Shown here: in pieces, positions 1-5,081 of the stretch
Numbering within the stretch: the stretch's first letter is position 1
Layout of the letters: every line of letters starts with the position of its first letter
Source of the DNA: an uncultured Erysipelotrichaceae bacterium
GTDB lineage: Bacteria; Bacillota_I; Bacilli_A; Erysipelotrichales; Coprobacillaceae
DNA length: 5,081 nt
Direction of reading: 5' to 3'
Assembly: GCA_900544435.1 (NCBI GenBank)
Contig: UQVG01000169.1
Span: 1-5,081, forward strand
Made by a program: the position numbers and the translations under genes
Notes under the pieces: model-generated
What the model was told of the DNA's origin: nothing
What the model saw: the letters and a program-made list of their open reading frames with translations, nothing else
The model's database searches: none

Positions 1-52
1 CTACTGCTTCTTTTATATCTTCTAAGTTTACTGTATCAATTATAAATTCCAT
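1..52 (-). CDS. fsa: Fructose-6-phosphate aldolase / transaldolase-family protein, N-terminal 17 codons only
   Basis: Only the first 17 codons are inside the window; the rest lies beyond base 1. The readable peptide is MEFIIDTVNLEDIKEAV. This closely matches the beginning of FSA/TalC-type small transaldolases (E. coli FsaA starts MELYLDTSDV; Gram-positive TalC proteins start with a similar M-x-F-F-I-D-T-A-N-L-x-E-I pattern), including the Asp at residue 6 of the first beta strand that is conserved in the active site. The start is supported by an AGGAG box 8 nt upstream. It lies 11 bp after the activase gene, so it is almost surely co-transcribed and coupled. In family terms it would be a cytosolic class I (Schiff-base) TIM-barrel aldolase that cleaves fructose-6-phosphate-like ketoses or transfers dihydroxyacetone; in this context I infer cleavage of 1-deoxyfructose-6-phosphate. 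The family call from 17 residues is good but not certain; aldolase versus transaldolase cannot be decided here. Confidence 0.72.
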   Translation of the reverse strand, partial: MEFIIDTVNLEDIKEAV

Positions 53-60
53 TTTCTTTT

Positions 61-66
61 CTCCTA
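61..66 (-). promoter_or_regulatory. Ribosome-binding site of the aldolase gene, overlapping the activase stop
   Basis: On the minus strand the bases read TAGGAG: the TAG stop codon of the activase gene runs directly into the AGGAG Shine-Dalgarno box of the next gene, with an 8-nt spacer to its ATG (52-50). This fixes the aldolase start and suggests translational coupling. Confidence 0.8.
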
Positions 67-966
67 TTCTTTTATTAAGTTTTTTATTCCTGCTTGTAAA
101 GCAACATCATAAAAATGTTGCATTTGTTGCTTGGTAAACATTTGATATGATTCTAATCCGTATTTTAAATTCACAAGTTCATATTTAGCTGAAGCTAAAG
201 GATTATAATTCAGCATCTCATATTTTACTTCTGGATTTATTTGAATTAAAAATTTTACGATTTGATGAATATTTTCATCCGTTGCACTCATTGTTGGAAT
301 CAGTGGTGTTCTAATGATCACTTTATCTTTATATTCACTTTGTAAAACATAACGAATATTTTCTTTAATAAGTTGTGGTGATACATTTGTACAGGCTTGA
401 TGTTTTTGCTCATCAAATATTTTTAAATCTATATAAACTAAATCTAAATAAGGCAATGCCTTTTTTATAAATTCTAATGATGTATAAAATGATGTTTCAA
501 TAGCTGTATGAATCTTTTCTTTCTGACATCTTTTTAAAATTTCAATAAGAAATTCACCTTGCATAAAGGGTTCTCCACCGGAAAATGTAACACCTCCTCC
601 ATGTTGAAAGAAAACTTCATCCTCTTTAATTTTATTCATTAATTTATCTAAAGTATACTCCTGACTATCATATTGAATAGCACCACTAGGACATGTTTTA
701 ATAACTTGATCAAAGTCTTGATGATTTTGAAAATATGGACGATCGTTTTGATAATTAATTTGTTCTTTGAATTGTTGACAACATCTACAATGAATACATT
801 TATTTTTAAAATAGATGACTTGTCTTTGAGTGTTTAATCCTTCTGGATTTTGACACCATAGACAACGAAGTGGACACCCTTTAAAAAAAACTGTTGTTCT
901 TAAACCACTCCCATCATGTATTGCAAATCTTTTAATATCAAAAATCAATGCTTTAGATATTTTCAT
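64..966 (-). CDS. pflC: Glycyl radical enzyme activating enzyme (radical SAM), PflC-like
   Basis: This 300-residue radical-SAM protein would install the glycyl radical on the GRE encoded just upstream, using S-adenosylmethionine and a [4Fe-4S] cluster in the cytoplasm under anoxic conditions. The signature is clear: the N-terminal RFAIHDGSGLRTTVFFKGC segment of GRE activases, the cluster motif CxxxCxxC at Cys31/Cys35/Cys38 (GCPLRCLWCQNPE), the SAM-binding SGGEP at 129-133, and a DLK motif at 180-182. Between the SAM cluster and SGGEP is a ferredoxin-like insert with Cys57, Cys60, Cys62, Cys63 and Cys92 (TCPSGA). Many activases of this class have eight Cys for two extra clusters; this insert seems enough for only one. 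I chose the ATG at 966 because family homology begins right there, although the purine-rich stretch before it (GAAAGAA) is a weak ribosome-binding site; ATG 990 and the longer reading from 1041 lack support. The gene overlaps the GRE gene by 14 bp, implying coupled translation and dedicated partnership. Confidence 0.93.
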   Translation of the reverse strand: MKISKALIFDIKRFAIHDGSGLRTTVFFKGCPLRCLWCQNPEGLNTQRQVIYFKNKCIHCRCCQQFKEQINYQNDRPYFQNHQDFDQVIKTCPSGAIQYDSQEYTLDKLMNKIKEDEVFFQHGGGVTFSGGEPFMQGEFLIEILKRCQKEKIHTAIETSFYTSLEFIKKALPYLDLVYIDLKIFDEQKHQACTNVSPQLIKENIRYVLQSEYKDKVIIRTPLIPTMSATDENIHQIVKFLIQINPEVKYEMLNYNPLASAKYELVNLKYGLESYQMFTKQQMQHFYDVALQAGIKNLIKE

Positions 967-3286
967 AAGTTGTTCTTTCAATAATTTCATCTTGTAGCTT
1001 GCCAGCAAGTTCAACAAAGTATGCTGTATAACCAGCAACACGAATTGTCAACGATTGATGATTTTCAGGATGAACTTTAGCATCAAGCAAATCTTCTTTT
1101 CTAACAACATTAAATTGTATATGAGGTACTTTTAAATCCACAAAAGCACGTAAGAAATTTTCAAATTTCAAACAGCCTATTTCTGTTTTAAAAAATTCTG
1201 GTAAGAATTTCATATTTAAAAGGCCACCATTCGTCGTACATGAATTATTAAGTTTTGAAACAGATTTTAAAACCGCTGTTGGTCCTTGTTTATCTCTTCC
1301 ATAAACAGGTGACATACCTCCATCAGCAAGTGGTTTTAAAGCATTTCTACCATCTAGTGATGCTCCTACATTTTCACCCATTGGAACATGTGCAGAAACA
1401 GTATACATTCCTGTATGATAAGGACCTCCTCGATAATTTGTATAACGTTTCATCTTTTCTCTAAAGTAACACGCCCATTGATTTCCAAGCTCATCGACCC
1501 ATCTTACATCGTTTCCATATTTAGGCACTTTATTTAAAAGCATTGTTTGTATGATTTCATAGCCTTTAAAATCTTCTTGTAAAGCATTTAATAAATCATG
1601 TTGACTTATCATTTTATCATCATAAACAAGTTGTTTAATAGCTGCTAGAGAATCTGCAAGATTGGCTACTTGAATCATTTGAATACCTGATAGATTATAT
1701 TTAGCTCCACCTTTAGTAACATCTAATCCTTTTTCTAAACAATCATCAATAACAGTAGATAGAAAAGCTGTTGGTAAATAATCTTGATGTGCTTTTTCTA
1801 CAATCTTTTCTGCAGTCATCATTTTATCAATAAAATAATCAATTTGTTTTTGAAAAGCATTTTCTAAATCTTGATAAGTTTGATATGTTTCTAAACTTCC
1901 TAAATCAAGACCTATTTGTTGGTTTGTCAACAAGCATCTTCCATGATTAAGTGTTAGTTCTAATACCTTATTAAAATTAAACATTGCAGCATCAGACCAT
2001 CCTAAATTGTTGCCATGTGTTGTCAGTTCAACACATCCAACAATAGCATAATTACGTGCATCTTTTTCTTCAATTCCTAAATCTTCAATCATTGGTTGAA
2101 TAATAGCTTCATCATTGAAAAATTGTGGCATACCACTTCCAAGTGAAACAACTTTAATAGCAGCTTGCATTAATTCATGGCTAGAATTTTTATTAAGTCT
2201 TACAGATAAATTAGGTTGTGGTAATCCTAAATGTTCTTGAGCTTTTAAACAAAGTAAAGAAAGATCATTATATGTATCATTTCCCTTTTCGTCCACGCCT
2301 CCTATCGCAATATTAAATCCTATTGGAAATCCAGCAAAATACTTCGCACTATTTTGATTTCTTAAGTAAACAACTTGATTAAATTTCAACCACAAACATT
2401 CTAATATTTCTAAAGCTTCTTGTTTAGTAAGATTACCTTTTTCTATATCTCTTTGATAATAAGGATAAAGATATTGATCCATTCTCCCTGGTGAAAAAGA
2501 AGAAGCATTGGATTCCATATGTAATATCACAAATAAAAACCATAAAGATTGCACCGCTTCATGAAAAGTTTTTGGAGGTCTTTTAGAAAGATTCATGCAA
2601 ATCTTTCCCACTTCTTTTAATGATTCGATTTTTTCCCTTTCAATCAAATCATGATATCTTTGCATAAAATGAACTGCCCCTTCTAATACAAGAATCGTAC
2701 ATTCATAAAATTCTTTTTGTTCATCTTTACAATTCTTTAATTTTTCTTTTGCTTTTTCCATTAAACCTTGAGGACCAAGTTTTAACCATAAAGCACTATC
2801 AGGACAAATATGACCTTGAGCATGATCTTTTTGATTAATTTTTACCACTTTACTTATTTCATTGATTTCTTTTCCATAAGTTCCTTTAATCGCATCTTCT
2901 AAAGATTTTCCTTTCCAATAAGGATAAATCTTTTCTCTAAATTCTTTAATATCTTCTTCTTTTACTAAAAATTGATCTTGTGGTCTTGTTGGTAATGTTT
3001 CAAATTCTTGGTTGATCCAAGAACATCCACTTTCAGGAAAAACCACACCATAACGTACACCTTTGGTACGATTTCCTACAATCAATTCTTCATCTTCTAC
3101 AGAAATCTCTAATTCTTCTAATGCTGCTTTTAAAGATAAAGCTCTTTTTTTAGGAATAGATAAATCTTCATTTTCTTGATAAACACGTGTAATGATGCGT
3201 GCTTGTTCAATAGAAGCATAACGTTTACTACTTAACATCTTTTCTTTTAACTTAGAAATTCTTTTTGTTTGATATAAACAATTCAT
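953..3286 (-). CDS. pflD: PflD-type glycyl radical enzyme, predicted anhydrohexitol-6-phosphate lyase
   Basis: A full-length 777-residue GRE. The C-terminal glycyl radical motif is RVAGYTAYFVEL with the radical Gly at 752, and the thiyl site is GCVE with Cys418 and general-base-type Glu420. A single Cys followed by Val-Glu excludes true pyruvate formate-lyase, which has Cys-Cys. The sequence follows E. coli PflD along its length: ELIVGNRT (68-74), TLPTRPQD (97-104), ESNASSFSPGRMDQY (258-272), SAKYFAGFPIGF (313-324), LPQPNLSVR (355-363), GCVELTTHG (417-425), YTVSAHVP (628-635), DGRNALKPLADGGMSP (645-660), QGPTAVLKSVSKL (667-679) and HIQFNVV (722-728). It is slightly longer than PflD (765), with extra residues around 450-475. 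PflD is reported to open 1,5-anhydromannitol-6-phosphate to 1-deoxyfructose-6-phosphate; the same or an epimeric substrate is my inference. The ATG at 3286 is set by an AAAGGAGG box 6 nt upstream; the in-frame extension upstream runs through the promoter. Followed by its activase and an FSA-type aldolase. Oxygen-sensitive when activated, cytosolic. The GRE family is certain; the exact substrate is not. Confidence 0.9.
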   Translation of the reverse strand: MNCLYQTKRISKLKEKMLSSKRYASIEQARIITRVYQENEDLSIPKKRALSLKAALEELEISVEDEELIVGNRTKGVRYGVVFPESGCSWINQEFETLPTRPQDQFLVKEEDIKEFREKIYPYWKGKSLEDAIKGTYGKEINEISKVVKINQKDHAQGHICPDSALWLKLGPQGLMEKAKEKLKNCKDEQKEFYECTILVLEGAVHFMQRYHDLIEREKIESLKEVGKICMNLSKRPPKTFHEAVQSLWFLFVILHMESNASSFSPGRMDQYLYPYYQRDIEKGNLTKQEALEILECLWLKFNQVVYLRNQNSAKYFAGFPIGFNIAIGGVDEKGNDTYNDLSLLCLKAQEHLGLPQPNLSVRLNKNSSHELMQAAIKVVSLGSGMPQFFNDEAIIQPMIEDLGIEEKDARNYAIVGCVELTTHGNNLGWSDAAMFNFNKVLELTLNHGRCLLTNQQIGLDLGSLETYQTYQDLENAFQKQIDYFIDKMMTAEKIVEKAHQDYLPTAFLSTVIDDCLEKGLDVTKGGAKYNLSGIQMIQVANLADSLAAIKQLVYDDKMISQHDLLNALQEDFKGYEIIQTMLLNKVPKYGNDVRWVDELGNQWACYFREKMKRYTNYRGGPYHTGMYTVSAHVPMGENVGASLDGRNALKPLADGGMSPVYGRDKQGPTAVLKSVSKLNNSCTTNGGLLNMKFLPEFFKTEIGCLKFENFLRAFVDLKVPHIQFNVVRKEDLLDAKVHPENHQSLTIRVAGYTAYFVELAGKLQDEIIERTTYENI

Positions 3287-3292
3287 AACATG

Positions 3293-3300
3293 CCTCCTTT
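3293..3300 (-). promoter_or_regulatory. Strong ribosome-binding site of the glycyl radical enzyme gene
   Basis: AAAGGAGG on the minus strand, 6 nt before the ATG at 3286. It is the best Shine-Dalgarno match in the window, predicts high translation, and decides the GRE start against the 35-codon upstream extension of the frame. Confidence 0.88.
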
Positions 3301-3325
3301 TATTGCTTTTTATTATTACAAGGTC

Positions 3326-3354
3326 ATTATAAGTTATAAAACAATAGTATTCAA
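3326..3354 (-). promoter_or_regulatory. Sigma-A-type promoter of the GRE-activase-aldolase operon
   Basis: On the minus strand a -35 box TTGAAT (3354-3349, four of six consensus bases) is followed by exactly 17 bp and a perfect -10 box TATAAT (3331-3326). Transcription would begin near 3319, leaving a leader of about 30 nt with the ribosome-binding site. It lies downstream of the regulator's terminator, so the catabolic operon has its own start. The -35 box sits in the centre of an inverted repeat, which suggests repression by occlusion. Predicted by inspection only. Confidence 0.68.
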
Positions 3355-3366
3355 TAATTGTTTTAT
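3336..3366. promoter_or_regulatory. Inverted repeat over the -35 box, candidate operator
   Basis: Two perfectly complementary 10-bp arms, ATAAAACAAT (3336-3345) and ATTGTTTTAT (3357-3366), are separated by 11 bp that contain the operon's -35 hexamer. The centre-to-centre arm spacing of 21 bp equals two helical turns, so both halves face the same side, as expected for a dimeric repressor. The DeoR-family gene directly upstream is the obvious candidate ligand, by proximity only. AT-rich DNA makes chance inverted repeats more frequent, which limits confidence. Confidence 0.5.
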
Positions 3367-3373
3367 TGATTTT

Positions 3374-3403
3374 ACAAAAAAAAGAAATCACTAAATGATT
3401 TCT
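3374..3403 (-). terminator. Intrinsic terminator of the DeoR-family regulator gene
   Basis: A perfect 8-bp stem (AGAAATCA on one arm, 3396-3403 and 3383-3390) closes a 5-nt loop at 3391-3395 and is followed on the minus strand by a run of T (3383-3376). The stop codon TAG of the regulator (3393-3391) is inside the loop. The stem has only two G-C pairs, so it may be leaky and permit some read-through into the GRE operon. Confidence 0.65.
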
Positions 3404-4155
3404 AATCCATACTCCATTATTTTTTCCTTAAAAGGACTTCCTAACTCTTGTTCACCAATATATCCCGTAAATTCACTTAAATGCCCAAAAACATAATTTC
3501 CATCCAAATTGAACTTTTCATTTTCTGCCACAAGATAACATTTTTTACTTGCTTCCATGACTTCTTTTTTTGTAAGACCATCTTCAACATCATATGTAGT
3601 TACTTTTCCATCATGAATATTCATTCCTACTGTACCGATAAAAGAATGATCAAAACGATAATTGTGAATTTGTTCAATTGCAAGAGTACCTATAAAACCA
3701 TCTTTAGCGCGATTAAAATGTCCTCCAATGAAAATAAGATTTACTTTATGTTCCCCTTGTCTAAATAATTGCATAATATCAATCATATTTGTAATAATTG
3801 TAAGTGATATATTTTTTTGATAAATACACTTGGCAAGTTCTAAATTCACTGTAGAGATTCCTAAAAAAATCACTGTATTTTCTTCAATCAATTCAACTGC
3901 TTTTTTCGCAATGATTTTCTTTTGTGATAAACGTACACTCATACGTTCATCTACATGATAGGCATGGAGATTCTTTCTTACTTGCATGGCTCCTCCATGA
4001 ATACGTTTTAAAAGACCTTCTTTTTCTAGAGCCGTTAAGTCTTTACGTATGCAATCTTCTGTGACTTCAAAATCGTTTGCGAGTTCTTTAACTTTTACTT
4101 TTCCTTCTGTATTTAATCTTGCCAGTATTTGTTCATGTCTTTCTTGTTGAAGCAT
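3391..4155 (-). CDS. DeoR-family transcriptional regulator
   Basis: A 254-residue protein of the usual DeoR/GlpR length and layout. Residues 1-57 form the winged helix-turn-helix: ERHEQILARL, KVKVKELANDFEVTEDCIRKDL (19-40), then ALEKEGLLKRIHGGA (42-56) with the HGGA that closes the family's DNA-binding domain. The rest is the DeoR C-terminal sugar-phosphate sensor: IIAKKAVELIEE, IIGG-like FIGGHFNRAKDGFIG, FDHSFIGTVG and TTYDVEDGLTKKEVM. Family members normally repress sugar catabolic operons and release DNA upon binding a phosphorylated sugar; here the downstream GRE operon is the likely target, and an anhydrohexitol phosphate or deoxyfructose phosphate is an inferred ligand. One oddity is GISTV at 99-103, where relatives usually carry an Asp-x-Gly-Thr-Thr type motif in the effector pocket. 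ATG 4155 is chosen because AGAGAGGT precedes it by 7 nt and homology starts there; a TTG at 4227 would add 24 residues without a ribosome-binding site. Confidence 0.92.
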   Translation of the reverse strand: MLQQERHEQILARLNTEGKVKVKELANDFEVTEDCIRKDLTALEKEGLLKRIHGGAMQVRKNLHAYHVDERMSVRLSQKKIIAKKAVELIEENTVIFLGISTVNLELAKCIYQKNISLTIITNMIDIMQLFRQGEHKVNLIFIGGHFNRAKDGFIGTLAIEQIHNYRFDHSFIGTVGMNIHDGKVTTYDVEDGLTKKEVMEASKKCYLVAENEKFNLDGNYVFGHLSEFTGYIGEQELGSPFKEKIMEYGLEII

Positions 4156-4162
4156 TTTTTCT

Positions 4163-4170
4163 ACCTCTCT
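4163..4170 (-). promoter_or_regulatory. Ribosome-binding site of the DeoR-family gene
   Basis: AGAGAGGT on the minus strand with a 7-nt spacer to the ATG at 4155. It decides the start against the upstream TTG at 4227 and the ATG within the leader, neither of which has a comparable box. Confidence 0.7.
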
Positions 4171-4226
4171 TTTATGACATTTTAACATATTCAAAATATC
4201 TTGAAAATGAGTAACAACACCCTTCA

Positions 4227-4283
4227 ACTTGATAAAATATGCAAAAATACATTTTTTTACTTGATAAAATATGTAAAATTACA
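4227..4283. repeat. 25-bp imperfect direct repeat, 32-bp period
   Basis: 4227-4251 and 4259-4283 match with two mismatches; the first 15 bases (ACTTGATAAAATATG) are identical. The 32-bp period is about three helical turns, so protein bound at each copy would sit on the same DNA face. The second copy is also the left half of the palindrome described next; the first copy has no inverted partner and looks like a lone half-site. Confidence 0.75.
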
Positions 4284-4296
4284 CATTTTATCAAGT
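4259..4296. promoter_or_regulatory. 38-bp near-perfect palindrome, candidate operator upstream of the regulator
   Basis: Outer arms ACTTGATAAAAT (4259-4270) and ATTTTATCAAGT (4285-4296) are perfectly complementary over 12 bp; one mismatch (4271/4284) follows, then an inner 5-bp match TGTAA/TTACA around a central AA (4277-4278). Neither side shows the direct T-run needed for an intrinsic terminator, so I read it as a protein-binding site, probably for autoregulation of the DeoR-family gene. Its half-site differs from the inverted repeat in front of the GRE gene, so the two need not bind the same protein. Confidence 0.6.
4266..4294 (-). promoter_or_regulatory. Candidate promoter of the DeoR-family gene, inside the palindrome
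   Basis: On the minus strand TTGATA (4294-4289, five of six -35 bases) is separated by 17 bp from TATTTT (4271-4266, four of six -10 bases). Start would be near 4259, giving a leader of roughly 100 nt. Complete overlap with the palindrome fits repression by occlusion. A TAAAAT -10-like hexamer at 4184-4179 nearer the gene is an alternative, but I see no good -35 for it. Confidence 0.42.
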
Positions 4297-4314
4297 TATA
4301 ACTCTTTTTCATAA

Positions 4315-4342
4315 AAATAAGGACTACAACGAGTCCTTATTT
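4315..4342 (-). terminator. Intrinsic terminator of the histidine kinase transcript
   Basis: An 11-bp perfect stem (4332-4342 paired with 4315-4325) with a 6-nt loop (4326-4331) and a core of GGACT/AGTCC, followed on the minus strand by TTAT after a U-rich 3' arm. The kinase stop codon TAG (4326-4324) is within the hairpin. It separates the sensor kinase transcript from the regulator gene. Confidence 0.75.
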
Positions 4343-5081
4343 ATTGGCAAGACAATCTTAAAGGTTGTTCCTTTACCTAATTCACTTTCTAAATGAATTG
4401 TTCCTTTATAATATTGAACAATGTGTTTTACAATTGCAAGTCCAAGACCTGTACCACCTGTTTCTTTATCACGTCCTGCATCGCATCTAAAGAAACGTTC
4501 AAAGACACGCCCTTGATCAATAAGTGAAATACCACGACCTGTATCACTTACTTCAATAATGTAGTCTTGATCAATAAGATAAGAATGAATATTTAAACTT
4601 CCTTTTTGTTTATTATATTTTACTGCATTATTGATCAGGTTATTCATTAATTGTTGGATGTGTTGATGATTTGCTAGATAAGTTTGTGATGTTAAATCAC
4701 ATTCTACTGTAATTTCTCTTTTTTCTATTTCTACTTTTAATGATTCTAAAATATCATCAACAATTGGTTGGAGATGAACAGGATGTTTAATGACTTCAAT
4801 ATCTTTGTTTTCAAGTCTTGAAATCATTAAAATATCACCTATCAATTGTGACATATGATCAACTTCTTTTTGTATTTTATCCAATGCTTGTTTTCTTACT
4901 TTAGGATCATCAATCATTCCTGCTTGTAATAATTCACTATAACCTCTAATGGATGTCATAGGTGTTTTAAGTTCATGAGAAACATTCGAAAAAAATTCTT
5001 GTCTCATTTTTGTAGCATTAACAGATTCAGTAATATTTACAAAGAGCAAAGTCACCCCATATTCCACTTTAGCAAGATGGC
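4324..5081 (-). CDS. PhoR-type sensor histidine kinase, C-terminal part (truncated by window edge)
   Basis: The frame is open through the right edge, so the gene begins outside; about 251 C-terminal residues are visible. Order of elements: the end of a probable PAS-like domain (GVTLLFVNITES), the dimerisation/phosphoacceptor helix with FFSNVSHELKTPMTSIRGY whose His codon is at 4977-4975, then the ATPase domain with N box NNLINNAVKYNK, G1 box VSDTGRGIS, F box RVFERFFR and G2 box GGTGLGLAIVKHI. All catalytic motifs are intact. The wording of the H box and the preceding PAS-like segment resemble PhoR/PnpS-type kinases of Gram-positive bacteria, which often sense phosphate or envelope state; the sensing part and any partner response regulator are not visible, so the signal is unknown. 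A GTG at 5067 could be read as a start but would cut the protein in the middle of a domain. A terminator after its stop indicates that it is not co-transcribed with the GRE operon and is probably functionally unrelated. Confidence 0.92.
   Translation of the reverse strand, partial: HLAKVEYGVTLLFVNITESVNATKMRQEFFSNVSHELKTPMTSIRGYSELLQAGMIDDPKVRKQALDKIQKEVDHMSQLIGDILMISRLENKDIEVIKHPVHLQPIVDDILESLKVEIEKREITVECDLTSQTYLANHQHIQQLMNNLINNAVKYNKQKGSLNIHSYLIDQDYIIEVSDTGRGISLIDQGRVFERFFRCDAGRDKETGGTGLGLAIVKHIVQYYKGTIHLESELGKGTTFKIVLPINKDSL

Noticed and set aside
967..1041. N-terminal extension of the activase by up to 25 residues
   Set aside because: Lies within the conserved glycyl radical domain coding region of the GRE and has no activase homology; the family N-terminus begins at ATG 966.
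1255..1464. Plus-strand 69-codon open frame
   Set aside because: Antisense to conserved GRE sequence (around residues 608-677), without a ribosome-binding site or recognisable motif; a frame shadow.
953..3286. Pyruvate formate-lyase, choline trimethylamine-lyase, glycerol dehydratase or hydroxyproline dehydratase
   Set aside because: No Cys-Cys pair for pyruvate formate-lyase; the residues around GCVE and in the middle region follow PflD more closely than remembered glycerol dehydratase, HypD or YbiW sequences.
3287..3391. N-terminal extension of the GRE by 35 codons
   Set aside because: It would be read through the predicted terminator tail, promoter and ribosome-binding site; family homology and AAAGGAGG both support ATG 3286.
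3481..3768. Plus-strand 95-codon open frame
   Set aside because: Antisense to the conserved C-terminal domain of the DeoR-family gene; composition is Phe/Ile/Lys-rich as expected of AT-rich noncoding frames.
4156..4227. TTG-initiated 278-residue form of the DeoR-family protein
   Set aside because: No ribosome-binding site before the TTG, and the added 24 residues do not resemble the family; AGAGAGGT supports ATG 4155.
4259..4296. FNR/CRP-like site (TTGAT...ATCAA)
   Set aside because: The TTGAT and ATCAA elements are present, but they are 24 bp apart rather than 4 bp, so this is not an FNR box.
4259..4314. Palindrome as an intrinsic terminator
   Set aside because: On the minus strand it is followed by GTAAAAAAATG-type A-rich sequence, and on the plus strand the T-run starts about ten bases away and no plus-strand gene precedes it.
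1..5081. CRISPR array, tRNA/rRNA gene, insertion sequence or riboswitch
   Set aside because: No regularly spaced repeat-spacer units, no tRNA-like or rRNA-like segments, no transposase or terminal repeats, and leaders are too short or unstructured for a recognised riboswitch.

Overview
The window is very AT-rich, all recognised genes lie on the minus strand, and Shine-Dalgarno sites and intrinsic terminators are of classic low-GC Gram-positive type. An anaerobic glycyl radical enzyme (GRE) points to an anaerobic Bacillota (Firmicutes) gut bacterium, possibly of the Erysipelotrichia or Clostridia; this placement is by composition and gene style only.

In transcription order (high to low coordinates): (1) 4324-5081, the C-terminal part of a PhoR-type sensor histidine kinase whose N-terminus is outside the window, closed by an intrinsic terminator (4315-4342). 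(2) 4156-4314, an intergenic region with a 38-bp near-perfect palindrome and an extra upstream-facing half-site 32 bp away, containing a candidate promoter. (3) 3391-4155, a DeoR-family repressor, ended by a terminator hairpin whose loop contains the stop codon. (4) 3287-3382, a promoter with a consensus -10 and 17-bp spacer, its -35 box centred in a 10-bp-arm inverted repeat, a likely operator. (5) 953-3286, a GRE most like E. coli PflD. (6) 64-966, its radical-SAM activating enzyme (PflC-like), overlapping the GRE gene by 14 bp. (7) 1-52, the first 17 codons of a fructose-6-phosphate aldolase/transaldolase-family gene, with its ribosome-binding site overlapping the activase stop codon.

The main result is that the last three genes form a tight translationally coupled unit: GRE, activase, FSA-type aldolase. 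PflD of E. coli was, as I recall, recently shown to open the ring of 1,5-anhydromannitol-6-phosphate to 1-deoxyfructose-6-phosphate, which FSA aldolases split into glyceraldehyde-3-phosphate and hydroxyacetone ('anhydroglycolysis'). The gene order here matches that chemistry, so I infer a Gram-positive anhydrosugar-phosphate catabolic operon under DeoR-type control. The generic label 'formate acetyltransferase' would be wrong: the enzyme has Gly-Cys-Val-Glu at the thiyl site rather than the Cys-Cys pair of true pyruvate formate-lyase.
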